A stretch of DNA of 64,000 bases from Archangium lansingense. GTDB taxonomy: Bacteria; Myxococcota; Myxococcia; Myxococcales; Myxococcaceae. Of the stretch, positions 47,605 through 57,709 are shown piece by piece (the stretch's first letter is position 1; the number at the start of each line of letters is the position of its first letter). Below the pieces are notes generated by a model. It searched no databases, was not told where the DNA came from, and was given only the letters and a program-made list of their open reading frames with translations. The stretch is from positions 11,826,501-11,890,500 of the forward strand of contig NZ_JAPNKA010000001.1 in NCBI RefSeq assembly GCF_026626635.1, read 5' to 3'. The translations under genes were made by a program, and so were the position numbers.

Positions 47605-50244
47605 TCAGGCCTTGCCCACGACCTTCTTCAGGAAGCCCCAGAAGCGGCCCGAGCGCTCCTTCAGGTCCTGGCCCCGCCGCTCCTCCGCCGCTCGCGCCGC
47701 GTCCGAGGCCACGCCCAACCGCTGCCGTAGCTCCTCCGGCGTGTAGCGCGTCGCCAACGTCGCCTTCATCTCCTTGCGCGTCGAGTACTCCTGCGCGTTC
47801 ACGTGCAGCACGCACTCCGAGTCCAGCCGCAGCGTCACCGCCACCCGCACCGAGCCCTTCGGACCCTTCGGCAGGCCCTCCAGCCGCACCGTCCCCAGGT
47901 ACTCGTTCGCCGAGATGTGCGTGTCCTCTCCCTGGAAGATGGACAGCTCCATCACCTCTTCGTTGTCCCGCGTCGTGGAGATCGCGAACGAGCGCTGCGC
48001 CGGCAGCGGCGTGTTGCGCTCGATGACCCGGGTGAACGCGCCTCCAGGCATCGCCACGCCAATCGTCATCGGCAACACGTCGATGAGCACCACGCTGCTC
48101 ACCTTGTCCACCGCGTTCGAGTACAGCGCCGCGCCCAGCGCCACCGCCTCGTCCGTGTTCACTCCCGCGTGCGGCGGCTTGCCGAACACTTCCTTCAGCT
48201 TCTCGCGCACCAGCGGCATGCGCGCCTGCCCGCCCACCATGAGGATGTCGTCGATCTCCCCCGGCCTCATCTTCGCGTCCAGCAGCACGTCCCGCACCAC
48301 GTCCAGCGTGCGCATCACCATCGGCAGGCACGCCCGCTCCATCTCCACGCGCGTGAGCGTGACGTGCAAATCCCTCGGCTGACCCGCCTCGTCCATCATC
48401 AGCATCGGGATGTGGACGTCGTAGGAGTTGGCCTCCGAGAGCGCCACCTTCGCCCGCTCGGCCGCGTCCGTCACCCGTGACAGCGCGATGCGATCTCCCT
48501 GGAAGTTCACCTTCTCCTGCTGCTGGAAGCGCTCCAAGAGCAGGTCCACCAGCACGTTGTCGAAGTCCATGCCGCCCAGGAAGATGTCGCCACCCGTGGC
48601 CAGCACCTCGAACACGTTCCGGTCAATGCGCAGGATGGTCGCGTCGAAGGTGCCGCCTCCCAGGTCATAGACGAGCACCCTCTTGGTCACCTCGCGGTTG
48701 AGCCCGTACGCCAGCGCCGCCGAGGTGGGCTCGTTGAGAATCCGCTCCACCTTCAGCCCCCCCATCCACCCCGCCCGGCGCACCGCCTCGCGCTGAGGCT
48801 CCGAGTAGTACGCCGGCACCGTCACCACCGCGCGCTCCACCTTCTGCCCCAGGTGCTGCTCCGCCAACTCCTTGCACTCGCGCAGGATGATGCCCTGCAC
48901 CTCTTCCAGCGACAGCACGTGCTCGCCCATCCGCACCGCCGCCCGGCCTCGCGAGTCAGGGATGATCTCGTAATGGAAGCGCTCGCGGACCTGGTTCACC
49001 ACCGCGCTGTCGAAGGGACGCCCCACCAGGCGCTTGGCGCCGTAGATGGTCTGCTCGGGGCGCAGCAGCACCTGGCTCTTCGCGCGGTGGCTCACCAGCA
49101 GCTTGCCCTGCGTCGAGAGCGACACCACCGAGGGGATGGTGTTGTAGCCCTCGCGCGAGCGCAGCACCATGGGCTTGTTGTTCGTCACCACCGCCACGCA
49201 CGAGTTGGAGGTGCCCAGGTCGATGCCAATGACCGGGCCCTTGCTCTCGATGTTCGCTGGCGGCGTGAGGAAGACGGTGCGCACCTGTCCCGGAGAGCTC
49301 TTGGGCTCGGGAGGCAGTGGCGCGGCCGGCTTCGCCGCCGGAGTGAGCTGCGGTGCCGTCGGCTGTGCCTGGGCCCTGGGCGGCGGTGCTGGAGCGGGCG
49401 GAGGTGCCGGAGCCGCGGGGCGAGCAGGCGGCGCGGGCTTCCTCGCCGGTGGCCTGAAGGGCTGCCCCGCGACAGGCCGCGCGAACTCGAGCGGCTCGTC
49501 GTCGTCGGACGTCTCCAGCTCGAGCTCCACCGCGCTGCTGGCCTGGCCCGTGCGCACGGGTTGCGGCGGAGAGACGGGCCCGGACGTGGCCGCCGCCGAG
49601 AGGTCCGCCAGGTCGAACTCCTGCATGCTGTTGCGCTGGCGCGGGGGTGGCTTCGCGGCAGGCGGAGCCTCGGCCCTCGGGCTCTCGGGCGGCAGCGTGG
49701 CGGCGACGAGCTCGTCGATCGGAATGTCGACGGCGGTGATCGGCGGCGGTGGAGGCGGAGCGAAGGACTCGGCCGGGCGGGCACCGGGGACGGGCCGCGT
49801 ACCGGGGGCAACGGGCGCCACGGAGGGAATTCCCTGCATGGGCGCCGTCGCCGGCGCGGCCGGTGGCCTCACGGCCGGAGGCGCGCTCACGGGCATCGCC
49901 ACGGGGACTTCGCCCTTGCGCTGCAGCATCCGATCGACGAGCGACTGGGAGGGCGCGTCCAGCTCCGTGAACTGGATGCCCATGCCCGGAGGCCCGGACA
50001 GGTCCTCGGGCGGCCGCACCCAGCGCACCACCGCCGAGCCCTTCATCACCCGGAGGCCATCGGCAATGCGCACCTCGAACTTCACCGGGGTACCCACCGG
50101 CTGCGGCTCGCGCGAGCGGATGAACATGCCCCCGGGGCTGATGTTGACGGCGAACTCCTCGACAAAGCTGCCGATGTCCGTGTGCTTGAGCTTTACCAGC
50201 AGACCCACGGCCTTGCGGTCCGCGGCGCGCCGTCCCTGATCCAT
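47605..50244 (-). CDS. PilZ domain fused to Hsp70/DnaK-like chaperone
   Basis: 879 residues. Residues about 1-115 form a PilZ domain of the myxobacterial type (EFAVNISPGGMFIRS, GMGIQFTEL). About 215 residues of Pro/Ala-rich linker follow, then a full Hsp70 ATPase core: GIDLGTSNSCVAV, NEPTSAALAYGL, LVYDLGGGTFDATIL and MVGGQARMP. The substrate-binding part is shorter than DnaK and lacks the usual lid and EEVD-type tail. The combination suggests a chaperone-like ATPase steered by cyclic-di-GMP or by localisation through PilZ; the typical RxxxR ligand motif of PilZ is not evident. Cytoplasmic. Confidence 0.9.
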   Translation of the reverse strand: MDQGRRAADRKAVGLLVKLKHTDIGSFVEEFAVNISPGGMFIRSREPQPVGTPVKFEVRIADGLRVMKGSAVVRWVRPPEDLSGPPGMGIQFTELDAPSQSLVDRMLQRKGEVPVAMPVSAPPAVRPPAAPATAPMQGIPSVAPVAPGTRPVPGARPAESFAPPPPPPITAVDIPIDELVAATLPPESPRAEAPPAAKPPPRQRNSMQEFDLADLSAAATSGPVSPPQPVRTGQASSAVELELETSDDDEPLEFARPVAGQPFRPPARKPAPPARPAAPAPPPAPAPPPRAQAQPTAPQLTPAAKPAAPLPPEPKSSPGQVRTVFLTPPANIESKGPVIGIDLGTSNSCVAVVTNNKPMVLRSREGYNTIPSVVSLSTQGKLLVSHRAKSQVLLRPEQTIYGAKRLVGRPFDSAVVNQVRERFHYEIIPDSRGRAAVRMGEHVLSLEEVQGIILRECKELAEQHLGQKVERAVVTVPAYYSEPQREAVRRAGWMGGLKVERILNEPTSAALAYGLNREVTKRVLVYDLGGGTFDATILRIDRNVFEVLATGGDIFLGGMDFDNVLVDLLLERFQQQEKVNFQGDRIALSRVTDAAERAKVALSEANSYDVHIPMLMMDEAGQPRDLHVTLTRVEMERACLPMVMRTLDVVRDVLLDAKMRPGEIDDILMVGGQARMPLVREKLKEVFGKPPHAGVNTDEAVALGAALYSNAVDKVSSVVLIDVLPMTIGVAMPGGAFTRVIERNTPLPAQRSFAISTTRDNEEVMELSIFQGEDTHISANEYLGTVRLEGLPKGPKGSVRVAVTLRLDSECVLHVNAQEYSTRKEMKATLATRYTPEELRQRLGVASDAARAAEERRGQDLKERSGRFWGFLKKVVGKA

Positions 50245-50427
50245 AGCGTCTGACTGTCGCGGGTAAGAGTGTCCCGCTCAAGTCTTTCTCTCCGACCCCG
50301 CTCCCCTGCCTGCCGCGCTCCCGCGCCAGGTACGCACATGGATGACCCAGGCCCACGCATCCCACCCGCAGGACCCATCAGATTCTTTCAACCTTCTGGG
50401 AAATCGCGACACGGAGCGGTGGACAGC

Positions 50428-51036
50428 TCACGGAGCGAGCAGCCGCAGGAAGGCTTCCTGGTCCCACGCCGCCCCTGCGCGAGCCCCACCATGGCGCTGG
50501 TAGCCCGCGAGGGTGAGGCCCTGGCCCGGGGCGAAGTCCAGCGTGGTCCCCGCCACCGGGCAGTCCTCCTCGGGGCAATCACCGGGTGGCAACGTGCGCT
50601 CATCCCGTTGCACCCCCTCGGGCGCATACGCGCTCAACGTGCCGCCACAGCTGGCCACCCTGTCCCGCGCGCCGCTGCCAGAGGGGCTGGCCATCCCCGG
50701 AGAACTTCGCGAGGAAGCCGTCATTGGCCTCGCCCAGGCCGAAGTCCAGCGGGTACAGGAAGGCATTGCCGATGAGGAAGAGCTCCCCCGAGGCTCGGAG
50801 CCCGCTTCTGGAGCAGGCGCCCCTGTCTCCGTCGGAAGCACGGGAGGTGGCTCGGGGGGCGTCGAGGCAACCGGATTGGAGCCCGTCTCCTCCCCCTCAC
50901 GGTGGGTCTCGCCCCGGGACCCACCTGGATTGGTAGGACCATCCGCCCCACCACATCCTGTGGCCAGTGCCAGCAACGCGGTAGGAACGAGCCACCTCCA
51001 AGGGCGGTGGGTGTGTACTCCTGACTCTCGGTGCAT
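50428..51036 (-). pseudogene. Frameshifted lipoprotein with SBBP-type beta-propeller repeats
   Basis: ATG 51036 (GGAG upstream) starts a lipoprotein signal (LLALATGCGG) and an Asp/Pro/Thr-rich linker. Around 50800 the coding signal jumps frame: the neighbouring frame reads ELFLIGNAFLYPLDFGLGEA and DGFLAKFSGDGQPLWQ, a typical SBBP repeat. After about 50700 the original frame resumes with the tail TLDFAPGQGLTLAGY. At least two frame changes and loss of most repeats are needed to explain this, so it is a decayed gene. Confidence 0.65.
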
Positions 51037-51305
51037 GCATGCTCCCCCACCCCTCCGGCCAGAGGGGACCAGAGGGACGAACCGGGGGAAGGTAATGGGG
51101 TCATTCGCTCCGGCATCCCCCTGGCCCGGGGTCCATCCGAACCCCCCTGGGGGGTAGGGAACCGGCCGGAGGGTGTCCAGGGGTGGACGAACGTCCAATG
51201 CAGGAATACGAGCCCTCTATAACGGTTGGCATCCCACGTTCGTGCGTTGCTCCCCCTGAGACCCCCTTGGACCGCGCGCCGCCCGAGATTAAGAGAACGC
51301 TTCTC

Positions 51306-52337
51306 ATGCAAAACGCCGCCCCCATTTCCCCGACACCGGTACCGGAAGCCACCAGCGAGGACCTTCAGGCCGTCGCGGAGCTCGCCCAGGCCAAGGCCGA
51401 GATTCTCGCGCAGATCGAAAAGCGCGTCGTGGGGCAGCGGGACGTGGTCGAGCACCTGCTCATCGCGCTCTTCGCCCGCGGCCACTGTCTCTTCGTGGGC
51501 GTGCCTGGCCTCGCCAAGACGCTGCTCATCTCCACCCTGGCGGACGTCCTCAACCTGTCCTTCAACCGCATCCAGTTCACCCCGGACCTGATGCCCTCGG
51601 ACATCACCGGCACGGACATCCTGGAGGAGGACAAGGCCACCGGGCACCGCGCCTTCCGGTTCCTCAAGGGACCGCTCTTCGCCAACATCATCCTGGCGGA
51701 CGAGGTGAACCGCACTCCGCCCAAGACGCAGGCCGCGCTGCTGCAAGCGATGCAGGAGTACCGCGTCACCGCTGGCGGCCGCACCTACCCGCTGGAGCTG
51801 CCCTTCCTCGTCTTCGCCACGCAGAACCCCATCGAGCAGGAGGGCACCTATCCGTTGCCCGAGGCCCAGCTCGACCGCTTCATGTTCCTGGTGGACGTGG
51901 GCTACCCCACCGCCGAGGAAGAGGTGGAGATCGTCAAGTCCACCACCGGCGGCTCGCAGCCCACGCTGGAGAAGATCCTCTCACCCGAGCGGATTCTGGC
52001 GCTGCAGGAGCTGGTGCGCCGGGTGCCAGTGCCCGACCACGTGGTGCGGTACGCGGTGGAGCTGGTGCGCCACACGCGACCCAAGGAGCCGGGGGTGCCG
52101 GACTTCATCGCGAAGAACGTCTCGTGGGGCGCGGGACCTCGCGCGAGCCAGTACCTGGTGCTGGCCGCCAAGGCGCGCGCCATCCTGAATGGGCGCTTCG
52201 TGGCCTCGGTGGAGGACGTGAAGGCGGTGGCTCGCCCGGTGCTGCGTCACCGCGTGCTGCCCAACTTCACCGCCGAGAGCGAGGGCACCACCTCGGTGAA
52301 GCTGGTGGATCAGCTCGTCGCGCTGGTGAAGGGATAG
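51306..52337 (+). CDS. MoxR-family AAA+ ATPase
   Basis: 343 residues from ATG 51306; earlier in-frame starts at 51183 lack support. Walker A-like GVPGLAKT, Walker B IILADEVNRTPPKTQAALL, sensor 1 FATQNP and the MoxR signature EGTYPLPEAQLDRF are intact. Acts as a chaperone that inserts cofactors or metal into partner vWA proteins. Ten bp upstream of the DUF58 gene, the standard partner. Confidence 0.94.
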   Translation: MQNAAPISPTPVPEATSEDLQAVAELAQAKAEILAQIEKRVVGQRDVVEHLLIALFARGHCLFVGVPGLAKTLLISTLADVLNLSFNRIQFTPDLMPSDITGTDILEEDKATGHRAFRFLKGPLFANIILADEVNRTPPKTQAALLQAMQEYRVTAGGRTYPLELPFLVFATQNPIEQEGTYPLPEAQLDRFMFLVDVGYPTAEEEVEIVKSTTGGSQPTLEKILSPERILALQELVRRVPVPDHVVRYAVELVRHTRPKEPGVPDFIAKNVSWGAGPRASQYLVLAAKARAILNGRFVASVEDVKAVARPVLRHRVLPNFTAESEGTTSVKLVDQLVALVKG

Positions 52338-52346
52338 CACCCGGGC

Positions 52347-53221
<875 letters not shown>

Positions 53222-53225
<4 letters not shown>

Positions 53226-55324
53226 CCTTCGCACACCCGTGGATGCTGCTGGGCGCCCTGGCGGCCTTCATTCCGCTGCTCATCCACCTCTTCGACCGAC
53301 GGCGGCCCCGGCCCCATCCCTTCGGGCCGCTGGCCTTCGTGCTGCGCAGCCAGAAGCGCACCGCGAGCCGGCTCAAGCTCAAGCGGCTGCTGCTGTACAC
53401 GCTGCGCACGCTGATTCTGCTCGCGCTGCCGGTGGCGCTGGCGCGGCCGGAGCTGAAGCGGGATACAGAGGCAGCTGCGGTGGTGAAGGGCCCGGCGGCC
53501 ACGGCCATCGTGCTGGACGCCTCGCTGTCCATGCGCTGGTCGGACGGGACCTCGCTCTTCGAGCGCGGCCGGGACGAGGCGCGCGACGCACTGGCGGACC
53601 TGCGGCCCGAGGAGCCGGCGACAGTGCTGGTGTGCACGGGCTCGCCCCTGCCGCCCGCGGCGCCGGGATTTGATCGCTCGAAGCTGCGCCAGGTGATTGA
53701 CGAGGCCCAGCCCACGTATGGGGCGGCGGACCTGTCGCGCTGCCTGGACCTGGCGGCGCGCTCGTTGGAGGAGAGCCCCATGGAGGGCAAGCGCCTGGTG
53801 GTGGTGTCGGACCTGACGGCCGGCTCCATGCGCCTGGAGGCGCCAACGCCCACGGTGAAGGGCCCCACGGGCGAGGCGGTGCGACCCGAGGTGGTGCTGC
53901 GCGACGCGGCCAACGGCAAGGACGCCCTGCCCAACCACGCGCTGGTGGACCTGAAGGTGGAGCCGGCGCTGCAGGCGGGCCCGCGCGCCTTCCTGTTCAC
54001 CTTCACGGTGAAGAACTTCTCGGAGACGCCGCTGAAGGACCTGGAGGCAGCGGTGCGCGTGGGCGAGACCACGGTGGGCAAGGGCTTCGTGGACGTGCCG
54101 GCCAACGGCACGGCGCAGAAGTCGCTGACGGTGCGCTTCCAGCAGGGAGGCACCGTGGTGGGCCAGGGGATGCTGACGCCAGACGGGCTGGCCGAGGATG
54201 ACCGGCGGGCCTTCGTGCTGACGGTGCCGAGGCCATTGAAGGCGCTGGTGGTGAACGGCTCGCCGCACGCCACGCGCTACCGGGACGAGGCCTTCTTCAT
54301 GGAGGCGGCCCTGTCGGCACCGGGCTCGCCGGTGCAGGTGGCGGTGCGGGACGCGGCGGCCGGGTGGCGCGAGGACCTCACAGGCTACGACCTGGTGTAC
54401 CTGCTGAACGTGACGGCTCCGGACGAAGGGGATGCGGCGAAGCTACGGGCCTTCGTGGAGAACGGCGGCGGCCTCTTCGTCAGCGTGGGCGACCACGTGG
54501 ACCCGGAGGCGTACAACACGAGGCTGGGCGCGCTGCTGCCACGCAACCTGCGGCTGGTGCGCACCAGCGTGGAGCGCGATGACCCCGACGCGGACAGCCG
54601 GGCGGCGAAGCTGGCGCAGGTGAAGGTGGAGCATCCGCTCTTCGCGCCCTTCACGGGACGCGCCGAGGAGGGCCTCGTGGGGGCTCGCTTCTACCGTTAC
54701 ATGCTGCTGGAGGCCGACGGAAGCGGAGCCACCCAGGGCGCGAGCCAGGTGCTGGCCACGTACGAGGATGGAGCCCCCGCGGTGGCGGTGGCGCGGCGGG
54801 GCAAGGGCCGGGTGGCGCTCTTCACCAGTACGGTGGACCGCGACTGGAGCGACTTCCCCATCCGCACCAGCTTCCTGCCGTTGATGCAGCGTTTCGCGGC
54901 GTACCTGGCAGGCTCGCTGGAGGAGCGCGAGGAGCAGAAGGTGCGCGTAGGCGAGACGCTCGAGCTGAGGCCCGAGGGCACGCAGAAGGTGACGGCCGTG
55001 AAGGCACCGGACGGAGCGGAGGTGCCGCACAAGGCGCAACCGGACGGCACGGTGGTGGTGGGTCCAGTGGAGCAGCCGGGTACGTTCTCGGTGCTGGGCG
55101 CGGATGGCCAGCCGGTGAGTGCGCTGGCCTTCGCGGCGACACTCGACCCGGCCGAGAGCGACTTGAGCCGGCTGCCCCAGGACGCGCTGTCGGCGCACTT
55201 CGGCGAGGAGACGGTGAAGGCGTCGAGCTCGGATGCGGAGCGCCCGCCCGTGCCGCTGTGGACGTGGCTCATCGTGGCCGCCGCCCTCGCCTTCTTCTTC
55301 GAGGGCACCCTGCTCCGAAAGTAG
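53222..55324 (+). CDS. BatA-type N-terminal membrane protein with vWA and GATase-like parts
   Basis: 700 residues from GTG 53222. The N-terminus has the BatA signature HPWMLLGALAAFIPLLIHLF and RRRPRPHPFGPLAFVL, with a second helix at about 60-75. A vWA-like domain follows (VLDASLSMRW). A middle region resembles a class I glutamine-amidotransferase-like fold (LRAFVENGGGLFVSVGDHVD). The last helix is at about 680-697. Third gene of MoxR-DUF58-BatA; the extracytoplasmic bulk probably forms the module's working surface. Confidence 0.88.
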
Positions 55325-55325
55325 C

Positions 55326-55362
55326 CCCCCCTCTCCCTCTGGGAGAGGGTTGGGGTGAGGGT
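55326..55362. repeat. Short palindromic repeat, copy 5
   Basis: CCCTCTCCCTCTGGGAGAGG followed by GTTGGGGTGAGGGT, directly after the BatA-like gene. The inverted core may serve as its terminator. Confidence 0.75.
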
Positions 55363-55407
55363 CTACCGCTCTCTGCGCCGGGGGAACCGGTACACTTCCG
55401 TGCAGCC

Positions 55408-56118
55408 GTGACCAGACCGCCCCCGCCCCTTCGATCTGTCCTTCTTGCCGTCCTACTGCTGTCCGCGTGCGCTGCTCCTTCACCGGCAACGCACACGTGG
55501 GAGGACCCGCAGCGAGACGACCCCACCGCATGCGAAGCCCCGAGCGCTGACCAGTGCGTCGTGCTCGCATGCGACGAGGGCGAATGCGGCGTCTTCAGCT
55601 GTGAGGACGTGGACCCGGAGGCCGTGGCACAGGCCTCTCTGGCGCACGGTGCGGAGTTAGCGCGCTATCGCCCGCCCATGCGGAGTCCCAGCACCCAGCG
55701 TAACTGGAGGCGCGCGGGGCTTCGGGACGATGCACGGCCCCGGATGACGTTCCATTTCCGCTACCGGCATGGCTTCCTCCCAGCCTTTCCCCGGCTCGAA
55801 GGAACGCTGATCAAGCACCACCTGTTCCCCCAGGCGCAGGAGTTCAGGCAATGGTTCAAGAACAGTGGCATTGACGTCCACGCATGGACGATGGCCATCC
55901 CAGAGCAGGTGCACCTGCGCATTCATCGTGGCGCGAACGGTGGCCTGTGGAACACGGCATGGCGACAGTTCATGAACGCGAACCTCGGCCGCAGAGTGCC
56001 TCCGGAGGAAATGATGCGCAAAGCCTTCGAGCTGGCCTATCGCTTCGACATCGTTGGTCCCATCGTTCCTTACGGTCACCAGGTTGTATCGCCGGGCCCC
56101 CAGCTCTTCGCTGACTGA
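55408..56118 (+). CDS. SitA6-type polymorphic toxin lipoprotein
   Basis: 236 residues from GTG 55408; the frame is open further upstream but crosses a repeat. Lipoprotein signal LLAVLLLSAC (Cys about 21). The C-terminal part has the TIGR02269-type pattern KHHLFPQAQEFRQWF, IPEQVHLRIHRG, GGLWNTAWRQFM and a YRFDIVG tail. Family knowledge: Sit lipoproteins are delivered to kin cells by outer-membrane exchange and kill those lacking the matching immunity protein. The His-rich motifs suggest a nuclease-like toxin. Immunity gene 28 bp downstream. Confidence 0.82.
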   Translation: MTRPPPPLRSVLLAVLLLSACAAPSPATHTWEDPQRDDPTACEAPSADQCVVLACDEGECGVFSCEDVDPEAVAQASLAHGAELARYRPPMRSPSTQRNWRRAGLRDDARPRMTFHFRYRHGFLPAFPRLEGTLIKHHLFPQAQEFRQWFKNSGIDVHAWTMAIPEQVHLRIHRGANGGLWNTAWRQFMNANLGRRVPPEEMMRKAFELAYRFDIVGPIVPYGHQVVSPGPQLFAD

Positions 56119-56146
56119 TGGCTGAGCGAGTTGGAGGAAGAAACGC

Positions 56147-56872
56147 TTGAAGTTCTATGAAGTCACAGGCGACGACGCTCCCCGCTATACGGGAAACCTC
56201 AACGCCGGACACAAGTGGGGCCTACCCGGCGTGGACTGGTCCCACCCATGTCCGACCTGCCGCCTGGGTGGCGCTCTTGGAGGGCTTCACTATCCCTGCG
56301 TGGACATCTCCGTCCTCCCGGAGCGCGAGAAGTTTCATGAACCAGAGCCGGTCCCCTATGAGGAGTTCGTCCGGCTGCGTGAATTGGTACGTCCACTCGC
56401 TCCCACCTGGGCCAGGTTGGAACCGGGGGCAGCTTTTGGTCCGGTGGAAGGCTCGGGGTTGGGGTACTTCGGCCAGCTCTTCATGCAGAATCCCTGGACG
56501 CTCTACGCGCGCCGCGAGGCGCTCGAGCAATTACAGGAGGCCGGCATGCGCGGCCTCAAGGGCTGCCCCGTCAAGATCCGCTTCCGGCAGAAGAAGCATC
56601 CGGAGTTGCTGGAACTGCAACTGGAGTTGCATGGCCAGTTCCATCCTGGGTGCATTCCGCCAGATCACAAGCCCATCTGCCCCTCCTGCGGTAGCCACCA
56701 GAACCATCTCCCGAAGAAGTTCTGGCTCGACGCCTCCTCGCTCCCCCAGGACGTAGACGTCTTCCGCTTCCGCGATGCGCCCGGCTGCATCGTCGCCAGC
56801 GAGCGACTGGTGGAGGCGGTGAAGCGCCTGGAACTGGATGGCGTGGTGTTCCGGGAAGTAGAGGTCCGCTGA
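56147..56872 (+). CDS. SitI6-type double-CXXCG immunity protein
   Basis: 241 residues, cytoplasmic. Two Cys pairs, CPTC at Cys35/Cys38 (here CXXCR) and CPSCG at Cys178/Cys181, match the double-CXXCG family that follows SitA6 genes. Long middle region with FGPVEGSGLGYFGQLFMQN typical of the family. Neutralises the toxin of the preceding gene. Specificity is expected to be private to this pair. Confidence 0.82.
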   Translation: MKFYEVTGDDAPRYTGNLNAGHKWGLPGVDWSHPCPTCRLGGALGGLHYPCVDISVLPEREKFHEPEPVPYEEFVRLRELVRPLAPTWARLEPGAAFGPVEGSGLGYFGQLFMQNPWTLYARREALEQLQEAGMRGLKGCPVKIRFRQKKHPELLELQLELHGQFHPGCIPPDHKPICPSCGSHQNHLPKKFWLDASSLPQDVDVFRFRDAPGCIVASERLVEAVKRLELDGVVFREVEVR

Positions 56873-56964
56873 GCAAATCGCTCGGATAATCCACCTGTAA
56901 TTCGGCGGCGGAGTCCGCATCTCCGGCTGCGCTCGGGGCAAATCAATGCCCCCAACGCAGGCAC

Positions 56965-57162
56965 ATGCACGACGGCTCACTGGAGACCCTGGAGGACGTG
57001 ATCGAGCACTACGCACAAGGTGGCCAGGGTCATCCCAATACGGACCCGACGATTCACCCGCTCGAGCTGACCACGCAGGAAAAGGCGGACCTCGTCGCGT
57101 TCCTTCACGCGCTCACCGACGAGACCTTCCTCGAGGACCCGCGATTCCAGCCGGCCCATTGA
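56965..57162 (+). pseudogene. C-terminal fragment of a MauG/di-heme cytochrome c peroxidase
   Basis: 65 codons from ATG 56965 read MHDGSLETLEDVIEHYAQGG, then LELTTQEKADLVAFLHALTD, which is the conserved end of MauG-type peroxidases (axial-Met/His region). No heme-binding CXXCH or upstream domain is present. It sits between the Sit pair and a convergent response regulator and is probably a leftover. Confidence 0.7.
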
Positions 57163-57177
57163 GGAGCACGTGGAGCC

Positions 57178-57585
57178 TCAGTGGTGGGCCTCCGCGGAGG
57201 GCACCAGGGAAGTGGGGGCGGGGAGCGACTCGCTGTGGCTCTCGTCGATCACCAGCGCCACGGCGTCCTCGAACTCTTCCAGCGGGCTGCTCTTGGAGAG
57301 GACCATGCGGACGCCCGGGAGGCGGGGTGCCCGCCTGGTGCTGTGCAGGATGATGGGGACCCCCTTGAGCTCCGGCTCCTGGAGCAGGTGCTGGCAGAGC
57401 TCGACCCCATCCATGCGAGGCATCATCCAGTCCGTTACAACCAGGTCCGGGCGATGCTGGTGGGCCTTCTCCAGGGCTTCCATGCCATCGTGCGCCTGGA
57501 CGACCTCGTACCCCATGACCTCCAGCACGTCGGTGTAAAGCTCCATCAGGTCCGGCTCGTCATCGACCAGTAGAATTGTGCTCAC
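57178..57585 (-). CDS. Single-domain response regulator
   Basis: 135 residues, a CheY-like receiver only. Acidic pocket DDEPD (Asp9, Asp10), phospho-acceptor Asp in VVTDWMMPRMDG near residue 52, Thr in HSTRR and Lys in LSKSS. A short acidic/His C-terminus replaces any output domain. Partner kinase not adjacent. Cytoplasmic. Confidence 0.92.
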   Translation of the reverse strand: MSTILLVDDEPDLMELYTDVLEVMGYEVVQAHDGMEALEKAHQHRPDLVVTDWMMPRMDGVELCQHLLQEPELKGVPIILHSTRRAPRLPGVRMVLSKSSPLEEFEDAVALVIDESHSESLPAPTSLVPSAEAHH

Positions 57586-57709
57586 GGTGGCATCCTCACT
57601 TTCCGGAGCGCCCTGACCTGGATGGTAATCTCGCGCCCCTCATATAGAGAGGAGTCGCCCTCACTTCAGGTGTGACCGGGTGCTCGGCGGGGTGTCATCA
57701 TGAGCGGCC

